A DNA stretch of 64,000 bases from Eublepharis macularius (lineage: Eukaryota; Chordata; Lepidosauria; Squamata; Eublepharidae). Positions 1-10,722 of the stretch are shown here, one piece after another. The position numbers and the translations under genes are program-made. The notes beneath the pieces were generated by a model. It was not told the origin of the DNA. It was given only the letters and a program-made list of their open reading frames with translations, and made no database searches. The stretch covers positions 10,993,868 to 11,057,867 of the forward strand of contig NC_072791.1 in NCBI RefSeq assembly GCF_028583425.1, given 5' to 3'. The stretch's first letter is position 1, and each line of letters starts with the position of its first letter.

Positions 1-92
1 TGCAATTTTTTCAGGAGGGATCAGTAATAATAGGAGGGGATCTGAATTACATACTCAATCATAAATTAGATAAATCTGACTTCAACAAAAAA

Positions 93-506
93 TTGAAAAA
101 TAAAATTAATTATGATACACCCTTATTAAAATTGCTAAAACAATTTCAGCTAATAGACGTTTGGAGAATTACACATGAAACAGCAAGAGACTATACGTAC
201 TACTCGGCACATCACCAAGTATACACTACAATTGATTATGTCTTATTATCACCTGATTTAGTAGAAAAAACAGTAGCTGTAGAAATTGGGCCTATTAATT
301 ATTCAGATCATGCTTGGGTGGAATGTCTACTCACTACTGAAAAATCAACAAGGAAGGCAAAACATTGGACTTTTGACAAAAACTTAATCCATAATTATAA
401 TGCAGCCAATCAAATTAGTAGCCATATATCACAATATCTTAAAGATAATCAAAATGATACAATATCCCCAAGCATGCTATGGGATGCTCTAAAAGCGGTT
501 TTGTGA
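93..506 (+). pseudogene. L1 ORF2 endonuclease domain, C-terminal half (copy 1)
   Basis: The 137-codon stretch carries the end of an apurinic-type endonuclease: a DVWR block, the YYSAHHQ block, the ID(Y/F)VLLS block and the closing SDHAW motif that holds the catalytic Asp-His pair. The same blocks occur in the L1 copy starting at 35113. In the active enzyme this domain nicks the target at T-rich sites. The reading frame ends at 504-506, and the linker to the reverse transcriptase continues in other frames, so this is a decayed fragment. Confidence 0.85.
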
Positions 507-812
507 CGTCAAGTAATAGCTTTATCAGCTCATTTAAATAAAATTAAGAATATACAGAGACAAAAAATCTTAACCAAAATACAACAATTAGAACAGCTTC
601 ACAAAGAGACAGGGAGTGAAAAAACATATAGACAACTACTTAATGAACGTAAACTATTAGAATCACTAGAGATAGATAAAATTACTAAAAATCTTTTATT
701 TTTAAAACAAAAATTCTGGAATAATTCACCTAGGACATTAAGAACTCTATCTTGGAAAATAAAAGAAAAGAAAACTTCTAGGGACATTAAAGCACTTCGA
801 GACAGCACAGGT

Positions 813-1493
813 TTGTTGTGTACTAAATCAACCGACATTGCAAATATATTTAAGGACTTTTACTCCAAATTATATTCGACCACTTGCCCTAGTAAAGAGA
901 AAATTAAAAATTACCTACAAAATCTTAAAGGACTTAAGAAACTAAATGAGGTTCATAGAGTAATAATGGAAAACCCTATAACAGAGCAAGAAGTGCTTGA
1001 TTCAATAAAGCATTTAAGTAATAACAAGGCATCTGGTCCAGACAGGTTTCCACCAGAATTTTATAAGAAGTTTACCAATATCCTGGTTTTACCTTTAACA
1101 AATGCTTGTAATAACATTAGGTCCTCGGGTACTATGCCCCCGTCTTGGTACGAGGCCACGATATCACTAATACCAAAACAAAATAAAGATAAATCTAATC
1201 CTGGCTCCTACCGGCCAATATCTCTGTTAAATTCGGATTATAAAATTTTTACAGGAATTCTTGTTAAATGTCTTAATGGCTTTATTGGAGAGTACATTTG
1301 TCATCAGCAAGCAGGATTTGTACCCAAAAGAGATTTAATCGAAAATATACATAAAATTTTAAATATACTATCCCACGGCAAGCAAAATTATATAATGTCT
1401 TTGATTTTGTCACTTGAGATTGAAAAGGCGTTTGATTCGCTTGAAACTTCATATCTCATTGAACTTCTAGAACAGATGAATTTTGGCCACAAC
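813..1493 (+). pseudogene. L1 ORF2 reverse transcriptase, first half (copy 1)
   Basis: The reading frame contains the N-terminal reverse transcriptase blocks of L1: KASGPDRFPPEFYK, then SLIPKQNKD, then the YRPISLLNSDYKI block, QAGFVPKRD, and the first catalytic block ending in EKAFDSLE. Here the usual catalytic Asp of the LDxEKAFD motif reads as Glu (LEIEKAFDS). The frame stops exactly where the hAT-type element at 1494 begins. The remaining catalytic blocks resume at 5065. Confidence 0.88.
1486..1493. repeat. 8 bp target-site duplication, left copy (gccacaac)
   Basis: The octamer gccacaac lies directly before the terminal repeat at 1494 and recurs at 5057-5064 directly after the right terminal repeat. 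Eight-base duplications are typical of hAT transposons. Confidence 0.9.
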
Positions 1494-1504
1494 TAGGGAT
1501 GTGC

Positions 1505-1665
1505 GTTTCGGCATTCAGAATGCCGAAAGAATGCCGAAATAAAAGTGTTTCGGCTTCTTTCGGGGAATGCCGAAACGTTTCGGGGAATGCCGAAACGTTT
1601 CGGGTAGCCGAAAGAAAAAAGCCGAAACGTTTCGGGATTCTTTCGGCTTTCTTTCGGCTTTTCAA
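1505..1665. repeat. Subterminal TTTCGGC/GCCGAAA motif cluster, left end
   Basis: More than a dozen copies of ttcggc or its complement gccgaaa, partly extended to gccgaaacgtttcgg, fill the first 170 bp of the element. The right end has the matching cluster at about 4905-5040. Clusters of short subterminal repeats are the usual transposase-binding regions of hAT elements; a binding role here is inference. Confidence 0.75.
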
Positions 1666-1924
1666 TGGGAAAATGCCTCCGTCTTCCCGGACGTCTGGGG
1701 GAGGCATTTTCCCACCGAATAAGCCCAAAATTGGTGGGGACCTTCCTCTAACCCTTCTCTAACAACCACCCAAGTTTCAGACAGATTGGACTTTGGGGGG
1801 CCATGTTATGGCCCCCCAAAGCAGGTCCCCCCATCCTCCCATAAGAAAGCGAAGGAGCAGCATATTGTTAGCATGCTGCTGCTAATCTTCTTCATTATTT
1901 CCTATGGGGAAAAAATGAAGAAGC

Positions 1925-2270
1925 AGGCTTCCTTTGCCAGGGGTGGCATTTTGCATGCAAAATGCCCCCTCACCCTCAGGGGCCCTTCTCCCACCCCTCC
2001 TCCCACCCCCCACCAAGGCTCAGCCTGCTCCCACTTGGGGGGGGGCCATTTCATGGCCTCCCCAAGTAGGTGCTCTAATCTCTACCACTGACAGCTGGGG
2101 GAGGCTTGTGTTGCCAGGGGTGGCATTTTGCATGCAAAATGCCCCCCAGCCCTCTGGGGCCCTTCTCCCACCCTTCCTCCCACCCCCCACCCAGGCTCAG
2201 ACTGCTCCCACTTGGGGGGGGGGCATTTCATGGCCTCCCCAAGTAGGTCCTCTCAGCCCCTAAAGTCCAC
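1925..2270. repeat. GC-rich tandem units of about 180 bp, left arm (two units)
   Basis: Each unit contains a palindrome gcattttgcatgcaaaatgc, a CCCTTCTCCCACCC tract, and a cacttgggg-ggccatttcatgg segment. Units begin at about 1935 and 2115. The right arm holds three units at about 4140-4620, so the two arms are not equal in copy number. Confidence 0.8.
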
Positions 2271-2749
2271 CCCTTACAGCCCCACACAAACCCAATTCCC
2301 CCCCAGCTGCCACACACAGACCCAAATCCCCACATTAGCCCCTCACAGACCCAAATCCACCCCCACCTGCCCCACACCCATAACCCCAGGAACAGGCTGG
2401 CAAAGGCCAGCCCTCTCCCTTTGTTCCCTATGCTGGGAACTTCTAAACTCTCTTTCCCTGGGCAATTCTGCACAGCCCAGGGGTGCCACAATGGTGGGCA
2501 CACTTCTGAGTGCCAGCTGGTCCCTGTGAAAGAGCACCTGAACCACAGACACCCTCCCTCAAATTCCCCCACCACCTACAGAGATGGCTGGCCAGCCAGC
2601 CCCATTGTTCCCTATGATGGGAACCAACTGCACAACAAAGAATAAAACAAGAACAACACAAAATAAAGTTTTTAAAAAATTATTTTCTCCCTTCCAAAGT
2701 ACAAGTAGGCAAAGCATTATGACACATTACACCAGCAGTCCCCCACACA

Positions 2750-3640
2750 GAAAAATAACACAACTCACTTAACATCAGAGAATCACAAAGCATGATTCCT
2801 GTCAAAAACACTTTATTTCTTGAACAGCTTTAGGTTACACAGCAGGGGGGAACACCAAAGGGCATGGCAGCACTATCTTACACAAAAATAACACAACTCA
2901 CTTAACATCAGAGAATCACAAAAACACAATTCCTGGCAAAAACACTTTATTTCTTGAACAGCTTTAGGTTACACAGCAGGGGGGAACACCAAAGGGCATG
3001 GCAGCACTATCTTACACAAAAATAACACAACTCACTTAACATCAGAGAATCACAAAAACACAATTCCTGGCAAAAACACTTTATTTCTTGAACAGCTTTA
3101 GGTTACACAGTAGGAGGGCACAACAGGGCATGATAGCAATGTACTACAAAAAATGATACAACCCACTTCACCGTTTTTGACAGCAATTGTGTTTGTGTGA
3201 TTCTCTGATGTGAAGTGAGTTGTGTTATTTTTGTGTAGTACACTGCTTTCCTGCTCTGTGGTGCCTTCCTACTGTGTAACCTAAAGCAGTTACAGAAATA
3301 AAGTGCTTTTGACAGCAATTTTTTGGGGTGATTCTTTAATGTGAAGTGAGTTGTGTTATTTTTGTGTAAGATACTGCTTCCATGCCCTTTGGTGTTCCCC
3401 CCCTGCTGTGTAGCCTAAAGCTGTTCAAGAAATAAAGTGTTTTTGACAGGAATTGTGTTTTTGTGATTCTCTGATGTTAAGTGAGTTGTGTTATTTTTGT
3501 GTAAGATAGTGCTGCCATGCCCTTTGGTGTTCCCCCCTGCTGTGTAACCTAAAGCTGTTCAAGAAATAAAGTGTTTTTGACAGGAATCGTGTTTTGTGAT
3601 TCTCTGATGTTAAGTGAGTTTTGTTTTAATTTTTCTGTGT
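2750..3640. repeat. 133 bp tandem units in inverted orientation around the foldback centre
   Basis: Units starting with aataacacaactcactt recur at about 2753, 2886 and 3019, then appear in reverse complement from about 3180 to 3640. The turn point is near 3150-3200. Each unit contains an AATAAA or TTTATT hexamer in the context ctttatttcttgaacagc. Confidence 0.8.
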
Positions 3641-4139
3641 GGGGGACTGCTGGTGTAATGTGTCATAATGCTTTGCCTACTTGTACTTTGGAAGGGAGAA
3701 AATAATTTTTTAAAAACTTTATTTTGTGTTGTTCTTGTTTTATTCTTTGTTGTGCAGTTGGTTCCCATCATAGGGAACAATGGGGCTGGCTGGCCAGCCA
3801 TCTCTGTAGGTGGTGGGGGAATTTGAGGGAGGGTGTCTGTGGTTCAGGTGCTCTTTCACAGGGACCAGCTGGCACTCAGAAGTGTGCCCACCATTGTGGC
3901 ACCCCTGGGCTGTGCAGAATTGCCCAGGGAAAGAGAGTTTAGAAGTTCCCAGCATAGGGAACAAAGGGAGAGGGCTGGCCTTTGCCAGCCTGTTCCTGGG
4001 GTTATGGGTGTGGGGCAGGTGGGGGTGGATTTGGGTCTGTGAGGGGCTAATGTGGGGATTTGGGTCTGTGTGTGGCAGCTGGGGGGGAATTGGGTTTGTG
4101 TGGGGCTGTAAGGGGTGGACTTTAGGGGCTGAGAGGACC

Positions 4140-4620
4140 TACTTGGGGAGGCCATGAAATGGCCCCCCCAAGTGGGAGCAGTCTGAGCCTTGGTGGGGGG
4201 TGGGAGGAAGGGTGGGAGAAGGGCCCCAGAGGGCTGGGGGGCATTTTGCATGCAAAATGCCACCCCTGGCAAGACAAGCCTCTCCCAGCTGTCAGTGGTA
4301 GAGATGAGAGCAGAGCACCTACTTGGGGAGGCCATGAAATGCCCCCCCAAGTGGGAGCAGGCTGAGCCTTGGTGGGGGGTGGGAGGAGGGGTGGGAGAAG
4401 GGCCCCAGAGGGTTGGGGGGCATTTTGCATGCAAAATGCCACCCCTGGCAACACAAGCCTCCCCCAGCTGTCAGTGGTAGAGATTAGAGCACCTACTTGG
4501 GGAGGCCATGAAATGGCCCCCCCAAGTGGGAGCAGGCTGAGCCTTGGTGGGGGGTGGGAGGAGGGGTGGGAGAAGGGCCCCTGAGGGTGAGGGGGCATTT
4601 TGCATGCAAAATGCCACCCC
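4140..4620. repeat. GC-rich tandem units of about 180 bp, right arm (three units)
   Basis: Three copies of the acttggggaggccatgaaatg landmark occur at about 4140, 4320 and 4495, against two in the left arm. The extra unit shows the array changed length after the inverted repeat formed. Confidence 0.8.
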
Positions 4621-5056
4621 TGGCAAAGGAAGCCTGCCTCTTCATTTTTTCCCCATAGGAAATAATGAAGAAAGATTAGCAGCAGCATGCTAACAATATG
4701 CTGCTCCTTCGCTTTCTTATGGGAGGATGGGGGGACCTGCTTTGGGGGGCCATAACATGGCCCCCCAAAGTCCAATCTGTCTGAAACTTGGGTGGTTGTT
4801 AGAGAAGGGTTAGAGGAAGGTTCCCACCAATTTTGGGCTTATTCGGTGGGAAAATGCCTCCTCCAGGCGTCCTGGAAGACGGAGGCATTTTCCCTTAGAA
4901 AAAAGCCGAAAGAATGCCGAAATAATGCCGAAAGAATCCCGAAAGCCGAAAGCCGAAAGAGATTCTTGTTTCGGCTTTCGGCTTTAACGATAGAGAATCT
5001 TCTTTCGGCTTTCTACTTTCGGCTATAGCCGAAAATTTTTGGCTTGCACACCCCTA

Positions 5057-5064
5057 GCCACAAC
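5057..5064. repeat. 8 bp target-site duplication, right copy (gccacaac)
   Basis: Identical to 1486-1493. It lies between the right terminal repeat and the resumed L1 sequence. Confidence 0.9.
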
Positions 5065-5652
5065 TTTCTTCGAACTATTAAGGCTATAGAATTAAAAGCT
5101 AGAATTCTATTAGCTATTAAAGCTAGAATTCTGACGAATGAAGTAACATCAGGTAAAATCATTTTATATAGGGGTACACGACAGGGCTGCCCGTCGTCAC
5201 CGCTACTTTTTGTGATTGCAATGGAACCCTTAGCAGAAGCAATTCGGAGGAACAACTGTATTAAAGGGATTCAAATCAACCAAGAGACACATAAGATTAG
5301 TTTATTTGCAGACGATATAATATTATATATTGCCAATCCCTTTATTTCGTTAAAATATTTAGAAGATGAATTGTTCAATTTCAAACAAATATCAGGACTA
5401 GTGGTAAATCAAACAAAATCCAATATGCTATCTGTTAATTTGACAGGAGAACAAAAAAGTTTAATTAAAAAACAATATAAATATCAATGGGCCCACCCCC
5501 ATTTGACGTACCTAGGTGTAAAAATCCCATCAGATTTAAAACTTCTAATACAATATAATCACATAAGCAAAATAAAAGAAATCAAAATAGAAATTTCCAA
5601 ATGGGAAAAACAAAATCTTAACTGGTTTGAAAGATATAACTTGATTAAAGCA
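5065..5652 (+). pseudogene. L1 ORF2 reverse transcriptase, second half (copy 1)
   Basis: The frame resumes with the GTRQGCPSSPLLF block and the catalytic FADDIILY block, followed by LVVNQTKSN and YLGVKIP, all standard for L1 reverse transcriptase. Near 5090-5130 a short stretch (attaaagctagaattct) is repeated, a small local duplication. The frame is cut at 5653 by a second hAT-type element. Confidence 0.88.
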
Positions 5653-7373
5653 CAGGCCCGGATCTACATATTTTTTGAGGGGGGGGGCAAAAGTGAAAAA
5701 TGGCACCCCCTTATATTTTTTTCTTTATATATACATATATGATCAATGTTTTAATATAGATATATAATAAACAACTCTTAAACCACAGAATAAATTGTGT
5801 TGACTTCTATGAATTGTTAATAACAACAACTTTACATTATCTTATCCATCATTAGCTAAGCATTCCTCCTAGAATTCCTTTTGTTGTAGGGAGCCAAGGG
5901 AGTTCATAGGCAGACATGCATGTTAGATATTAGGAAGACAGAGTTTAAGGAACTCAGAGGCCTGACGAGAGTCATTCCATGGCAAAAAATACTGGAAGGG
6001 AGAGGAGCAAGCGAAGGGTGGGCTCTCCTAAAACAAGAGCTATTGCGAGCTCAAGCTGTCAATGTTGCAGTAAGACAAATGTGGTAGGGAACTCACAATG
6101 ACAGGAAATTTAAACTCCAACAATGGAAGCCCACTACCCAAATAAAGAAAATATATTCAAATTCTTAATTCTAGAAAAATAACATTTATTGGTTAGCCAA
6201 GGCAAGTTTCTGACACCCAAAAGAATCCACAGCAGATGCAAAGTAGAGATATATGAAAAGTAAACTCTCTTGCTAGGGCATCATGTCCTTAGGAGAAAAT
6301 GCAGATAACTGCTTAACTTCAAGTAAAAGTGAACTTTTCTGGCTTTTTTTCCTGCAAAACTTCTCACAGCATCATCATAATTTATGGTATTTGCCACACC
6401 ACTTTCAATAGACAATACAGCCAGTCTTGACAAACACTCCTGATACATTGCTGACCTGAGGTAATCTCTTTTGGCTGGAGATCAGATATAATTCTGGGAG
6501 ATTTCCAGCCTGGAAGCTGGCAACCACCATACCATAAGGCTGGATGCTAAGGACTGTTCTTACTAGTGGTGTAAAATTTCCACAAGTTTTGAAGCCATAG
6601 GAAAAAGGTCCCCCCTCCTTTTTTTTTTTGCTACATAACCTGGGAAATTTGGGGGGAAATTGATATGTATGCAATTCATTAACTTACTTTCCTGACAAAT
6701 CATGTCTTATTTTATTGATTTAACAACTTAGCATATAGAAGTGTGCTATGTGGAATAATTAAATTTAAAAGTATAAAGTATATTAGTATTAGTATCCCAC
6801 GCCCCTACCTTCCTGCCTTGGTTTGATCATCTCCCTCTGTGCTGATCTCTAAGCAAATACAGCAAATAGAATGGTGCCTGCCAGCTGGTGGGGTGATGGA
6901 GGAGCCCCCCTTCCCCTCCTGTGCACCTTTTGGCACGGTGGCACTTCAAACTCTTCTCATCCCAGGCATCAGCGCGCACATGCAGAGACAGGAAAAAAGC
7001 AAGCGAGCCAGGCACAAGTGCCTATTTGCTGGGAAGAGAGGCGAATGCAGATCCCCCTCCTTGCCGGCGCACAGGCCGCTCTCTCTTTGATGGAGCAAAT
7101 GGAGGTGCCTGCTGGCTGCTGGGGCGGCAGTGGAGCCCTTCCCCTTCCCCTCCCCCTTCACACGCACATGCCTTCTGCTGGCTGTCCCACCGTTTGGTGT
7201 GCTTTGCTCTTGAGAGTTGAGGCAGAAAAAAAAACAAGAGGGAGAGCTGGGCACGAGCAGCTGTTTGCTGGGGAGGAGAACTCGGATTCTTCTCTTTGCC
7301 CATTTGCCGCCCCCTCTTTGATGGCGCCCGGGGCAGGCAACCCCCCTGCCCCCCCCCCCAAGATCCGGCCTTG
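5653..7373. mobile_element. Non-autonomous hAT-type transposon, 1.72 kb
   Basis: Inverted ends caggcccggatct and agatccggccttg (imperfect) bound the element. The octamer ttaaagca flanks it at 5645-5652 and 7374-7381, an 8 bp duplication as made by hAT transposases. The left two thirds are AT-rich with no recognisable coding. The right third (about 6860-7340) is GC-rich and holds two diverged direct units of roughly 220 bp, each with a gtgcctgc landmark and a ccccttcccctcc tract. Reading frames there overlap on both strands and match no family I know. It lacks a transposase, so it was presumably moved by a related autonomous element. Confidence 0.85.
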
Positions 7374-7381
7374 TTAAAGCA

Positions 7382-8721
7382 TTTATATTGCCTAAGCTTT
7401 TATTTTTATTTAGATCACTCCCTATACAAATTCCAACCAAATTGTTAAAACGATGGCAAACAATGCTTAACCAATTTCTATGGCAACGAAAGCACCCAAG
7501 AATAGCCTTTAAAACATTAAGAAAAAAATACAAGGAGGATTTAATTACCCAGACTTGGAATTGTATTATGCTACAACTCGTTTAATTAATTTAATGCAAA
7601 TAATTCAAGATAAAGGTCAAGCTGACTGGATAAAAACCATAAGTATCCCACAACTCAATATTACGTTACAAGATATAATTTGGAAAAAATCTAATCATAA
7701 TCCATTTTTAATAGCTATTTTAAAAATATGGGATAGATATAAAAACAAATTAATCCCCAAGGTATCTCGTTTTGCTACCATTGCTTCGCAAGAAGATCCA
7801 AAATATAATTATAAGATAATCAATTTAAAAACCAAAGATCAATACAGTAACCCTCATTTAATTGATATTGCTAGAAAAACTGGCTTGTTAAAAAAGCATA
7901 AATTAGAACAAAAAATGGGACAGAAAATTCCTTGGTTCTCCTACTTCCAATTAGTCTATTTTTCAAAAGATATCAAGCTGAAAGAAATAATGAATAAACC
8001 AAAAACTGAGTTTGAACATTTTATTGCCACTCAAGAATTCATAAGAAAAGGTTTAACTTCCAAAATTTACAATTTACTAATACACTTATCAAGCACACCC
8101 AATACTAATCTATATTCCAGATGGCAAAAAGATTGGGAAATCACTATTTCAAATACTGATTGGGAACGAATTTGGGTCTCTAATTCATTTAATACACATG
8201 TGATCAATCTTTATTTACAATCATACAAAATTATTAATTACTGGTACCTCACACCCTATAAGTTGTCAAAAGCCTATTCAAAAAGTTCCCCCCTATGGTG
8301 GAAACAATGTGGGGAACTAGGTAATTATGTACATTGTTGGTGGAACTGCAAGTATGTAAAAGAATTTGGAAAAAGATTTTATATCAAGTAGAACTTATAA
8401 CTTCATATGAGATTCCTCTAAAACCAGGGTTTTTTTTTGGATAATTGGGACAATTGGGGTAATTTGGATAATTGGGATAATTGGGACAATCTAAATATCA
8501 GGGATTTAATAACTATACTATTTCATGCAGCTAAATCCTCACTTGCTTCATTTTGGAAGTCACAATCAGTTCCTACAATTAACACCTGGTTCAACAAGAT
8601 ATGGGATTTTCTAATAATGGAAAAAATAACAGAAAAGCTATACCTACAGAAAAACCCCACTGGTACTTCGAATTTTTATGTTAAGTGGGAGCCTTTCCTC
8701 GAATTTCTTTCTAAAAAATGA
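7382..8721 (+). pseudogene. L1 ORF2 C-terminal region (copy 1)
   Basis: Two frames (7388-7585 and 7555-8391) and a third (8437-8721) carry the L1 thumb and C-terminal region: QFLWQRKHPRI, then KIINYWYLTPYKLSKAY, then the WWKQCGELGNYVHCWWNC zinc-finger-like block, and the end FLEFLSKK. At about 8437-8495 a short GATAATTGG-type repeat expansion gives a run of Asp-Asn-Trp residues absent from the other L1 copies here. Several frame changes mark it as dead. Confidence 0.85.
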
Positions 8722-8991
8722 TCTACTTTTTGACAAAGCTACCTTACCAAGAAGTTATTGATATGGAAATGGGGGGTTTGTGGTGACCTTTTGTGCAGAT
8801 TGTTATATTACTATTAATATCTCTACTGTTAAGATTGTTCTGTTTGTTACATATTTAAAATAAGTATTAATAGTTTCTTGTATTGATACTGACAAACTTG
8901 TATCCATCTTTGGTTTTAATTTGAGTATATTGTTGTTTAGTTTGATGATAGCTGTTAATGTTATTAAAACTATTTAAAAAATTTTAAAAAA

Positions 8992-9030
8992 GAAGATTAT
9001 GATTGACCATGTCAAATGCTGCTGTAAGAT
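8992..9030 (-). mobile_element. L2-clade LINE, small piece between two L1 insertions
   Basis: The 39 bases, read on the minus strand, continue the reverse transcriptase frame that stops at 15131 (TAAFDMVNHNL), and match the intact stretch in the other copy near 46867-46905. The piece proves that both flanking L1 elements landed in the same L2 copy 39 bp apart. Confidence 0.85.
9014..9030. repeat. Target-site duplication of L1 copy 2, left (aaatgctgctgtaagat)
   Basis: The 17-mer recurs after the A-tail at about 15129-15145; its first As are indistinguishable from the tail there. Long duplications of this size are typical of target-primed reverse transcription by L1. Confidence 0.92.
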
Positions 9031-9937
9031 TTCCGGTTTGGGATCCATGGAGGTCTAACGCAGCTCCATTTGTGGAGCTGACCGGACTGCCGTTTTAACC
9101 GGCCGGAGGGGTGAAAATAACCCGCGGCCGACTGCTCTCAGGCGGGGAGCAGGCAAAGAACGCTCAAGACCCTAGGGTGAGCTAGATCTCGGACGAGGGG
9201 GGGCTCTACTCAAGGAGTCTCCCCCCCGATCCTTGAGGTCCCACCTTGCGACGGGTCGGCTATAATCTCTGCGGCAGTTTTGGGGCCAATTCGGCTGGCA
9301 TAAGACCTACATACCCAAGCTTCGATCGGGGAGGGAAGTCGAGAGGAGAATTTAAGATCGAAACAGCGATTACAACCCGAGAAAGTTGAAGAGAAGGTAA
9401 AGATCGCTATCTCTTGAAACGGGACAGATTGATAAAAACAGAGAGGAAAGAAAGTAGATTTTTAAACTGCAACAGACTAGTGAAAAGGAGGTGAAGACTC
9501 GGCAGGAGTTGTATTTTAAAAGAGACTAAGTTTAAAGAAGTTATTACAAAATCGGACTATTGTTTTGAATACCTGTGGTTTCGGAGCTGTGGGAAAAAGA
9601 CACCATCGCGAGACCTGCTGTGGGAAGACGGGAGACAGGAAGTGCGTAACAACAATAGAGTGGCTGGAGGGAAGCGGCCCTTGCCGACGGACAGGAAGTA
9701 GGGAATCGCCATTTTTGGAAGGGGAAGGGTCGCGGCTTCAGCGGAAGAGGAAGTAGGCCATCTTGGATTACAATAACATAGAGAAACCATAGAGAAAAGA
9801 CGCCCGACATTTTGGATACAAAAAAATTAATTTTGGCAAAGATTGGGACATTTGAAAAAAAGGAAAACGTTTAATTATACGCCACGGAGCTAAGGAAGAG
9901 AGCAGATTCGTGGGAGCGAGCTAAAGCAAGCCCCACG
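9031..9937 (+). promoter_or_regulatory. L1 5'UTR (copy 2), presumed internal promoter
   Basis: A GC-rich, roughly 900 bp leader begins with ttccggtttgg. It aligns block by block with 15978-16739 plus 20729-20887, the separate L1 5'UTR insertion. L1 leaders carry an internal RNA polymerase II promoter in known families; activity here is inferred from position only. Confidence 0.7.
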
Positions 9938-10720
9938 ATGTCGAAAAAAGAGTGGCAATCGGCAATAGAAAATTTGGACAAAAAACTTATAGACATGATG
10001 AAAGAACTTAAGGACACGAAATTGGAGCTTATTAAAGAGGTCAAAGAAGTTACACAGACAGTAAAGTCGGAGCTGTCAGAAGTGAAAAAAGGCGTGGAAA
10101 CGATTAGTAGTGAATTACAAGGAACGCAGCAGAGAGTTAAAACAGTAGAAGACGCGATGGAGAATTTAATAGACACGCAACAAACAGAGATGAGACTGGT
10201 GAAGGGGAGGATGTCAGTTGCAGAAACTAAACATATGGAGAAGCAGCTTCGTTTTCGTGGTCTGCCAGAAGTGGAAGGGAAGTCAGCGCAAGAACAGATG
10301 ACTGAGGTGTTGGCTGAATACCTGGGGAAGGAGGAGGAGGAAATTGTGGCTATCCTAGATGTGGCGTACCGTGTGAACTCGAGAATTGCAACCCAGAGGA
10401 AACTACCAAGGGATGTGATTGTGCAGTTTACAACTAGAAACATGAAAGAGAGGATTGTGACAAAACAATTTCAAGATCCATTGGAGATTGATGGCAAGAC
10501 GATTATCATAATGAAGGAACTGCCCAGATCAGTGTTACTGGACAGGAAAAAATATAGAGTGCTAATTCAGACTTTGAAGGACATGAATATCAGGTACAGA
10601 TGGGAGTTACCGGAAGGAGTGTCCTTTGAGTTTGGAGGGGCAAAAAAACGCATCAGATCTGAGCGGGAGATGGAGAGATTTATTAAGGACAATGAAAAAG
10701 ACTTACCAACAAAACCTTGA
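9938..10720 (+). CDS. L1 ORF1 protein (copy 2), intact
   Basis: The 260-residue protein matches the L1 ORF1p layout. Residues about 1-95 are a heptad-rich coiled coil (LDKKLIDMMKELKDTKLELIK). Residues about 100-185 form the RNA-recognition domain, with QLRFRGLPEVEGKS and DVAYRVNSRIATQRKLPRDV. Residues about 186-250 form the C-terminal domain, with the ELPRSVLLDRKKY block. ORF1p trimerises, coats its own RNA and acts as a chaperone during retrotransposition. The ATG at 9938 is the first in the long frame after the leader. The stop TGA at 10718-10720 lies two bases before the ORF2 ATG, in another frame, which suggests re-initiation. Confidence 0.93.
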   Translation: MSKKEWQSAIENLDKKLIDMMKELKDTKLELIKEVKEVTQTVKSELSEVKKGVETISSELQGTQQRVKTVEDAMENLIDTQQTEMRLVKGRMSVAETKHMEKQLRFRGLPEVEGKSAQEQMTEVLAEYLGKEEEEIVAILDVAYRVNSRIATQRKLPRDVIVQFTTRNMKERIVTKQFQDPLEIDGKTIIIMKELPRSVLLDRKKYRVLIQTLKDMNIRYRWELPEGVSFEFGGAKKRIRSEREMERFIKDNEKDLPTKP

Positions 10721-10722
10721 AT

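Larger units (their letters stand above)
1494..5056. mobile_element. Non-autonomous hAT-type foldback transposon, 3.56 kb
   Basis: The element is bounded by short inverted ends (tagggatgtgc at left, gcacacccct-a at right) and by 8 bp duplications, which fits the hAT superfamily. No transposase reading frame is present. Nearly the whole element is one long inverted repeat: the left arm runs to about 3150 and the right arm from about 3200. From the outside inwards each arm has a cluster of TTTCGGC/GCCGAAA subterminal motifs, an AT/GC mixed segment, roughly 180 bp GC-rich tandem units (two in the left arm, three in the right), a unique stretch, and tandem units of about 133 bp. All reading frames in it occur as mirror pairs and are by-products of the GC-rich repeats. 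Confidence 0.85.
1..8991 (+). mobile_element. L1 LINE copy no. 1 (ORF2 part and 3' end), split by two DNA transposons
   Basis: This is an L1-type non-LTR retrotransposon whose 5' end lies outside the window. ORF2 pieces read on the plus strand in four blocks: endonuclease at 93-506, first half of reverse transcriptase at 813-1493, second half at 5065-5652, and C-terminal region at 7382-8721. A 3'UTR of about 270 bp ends in an A-rich tail at 8991. The two gaps are hAT-type insertions with perfect 8 bp duplications. Several frame breaks show the copy is dead. Its tail abuts minus-strand L2 sequence at 8992, so it inserted into the L2 element. The protein resembles the L1 at 35113-39442 more than the L1 at 9031-15128, which suggests two L1 lineages in this genome. 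Confidence 0.9.

Noticed and set aside
1786-4775. Several long Pro/Gly-rich reading frames on both strands
   Set aside because: They are mirror pairs produced by GC-rich tandem units in a foldback transposon and match no protein family.
6839-7533. Overlapping frames of up to 195 codons on both strands
   Set aside because: They lie in the GC-rich tandem part of a non-autonomous transposon, one runs over its right end, and no domain is visible.
9544-9810. Minus-strand frames in the L1 leader
   Set aside because: Overlapping frames in a GC-rich 5'UTR with no conserved features.
10717-10722. TTG at 10717 as ORF2 start
   Set aside because: A standard ATG in the same frame follows at 10723, two bases after the ORF1 stop, and fits the L1 N-terminus better.
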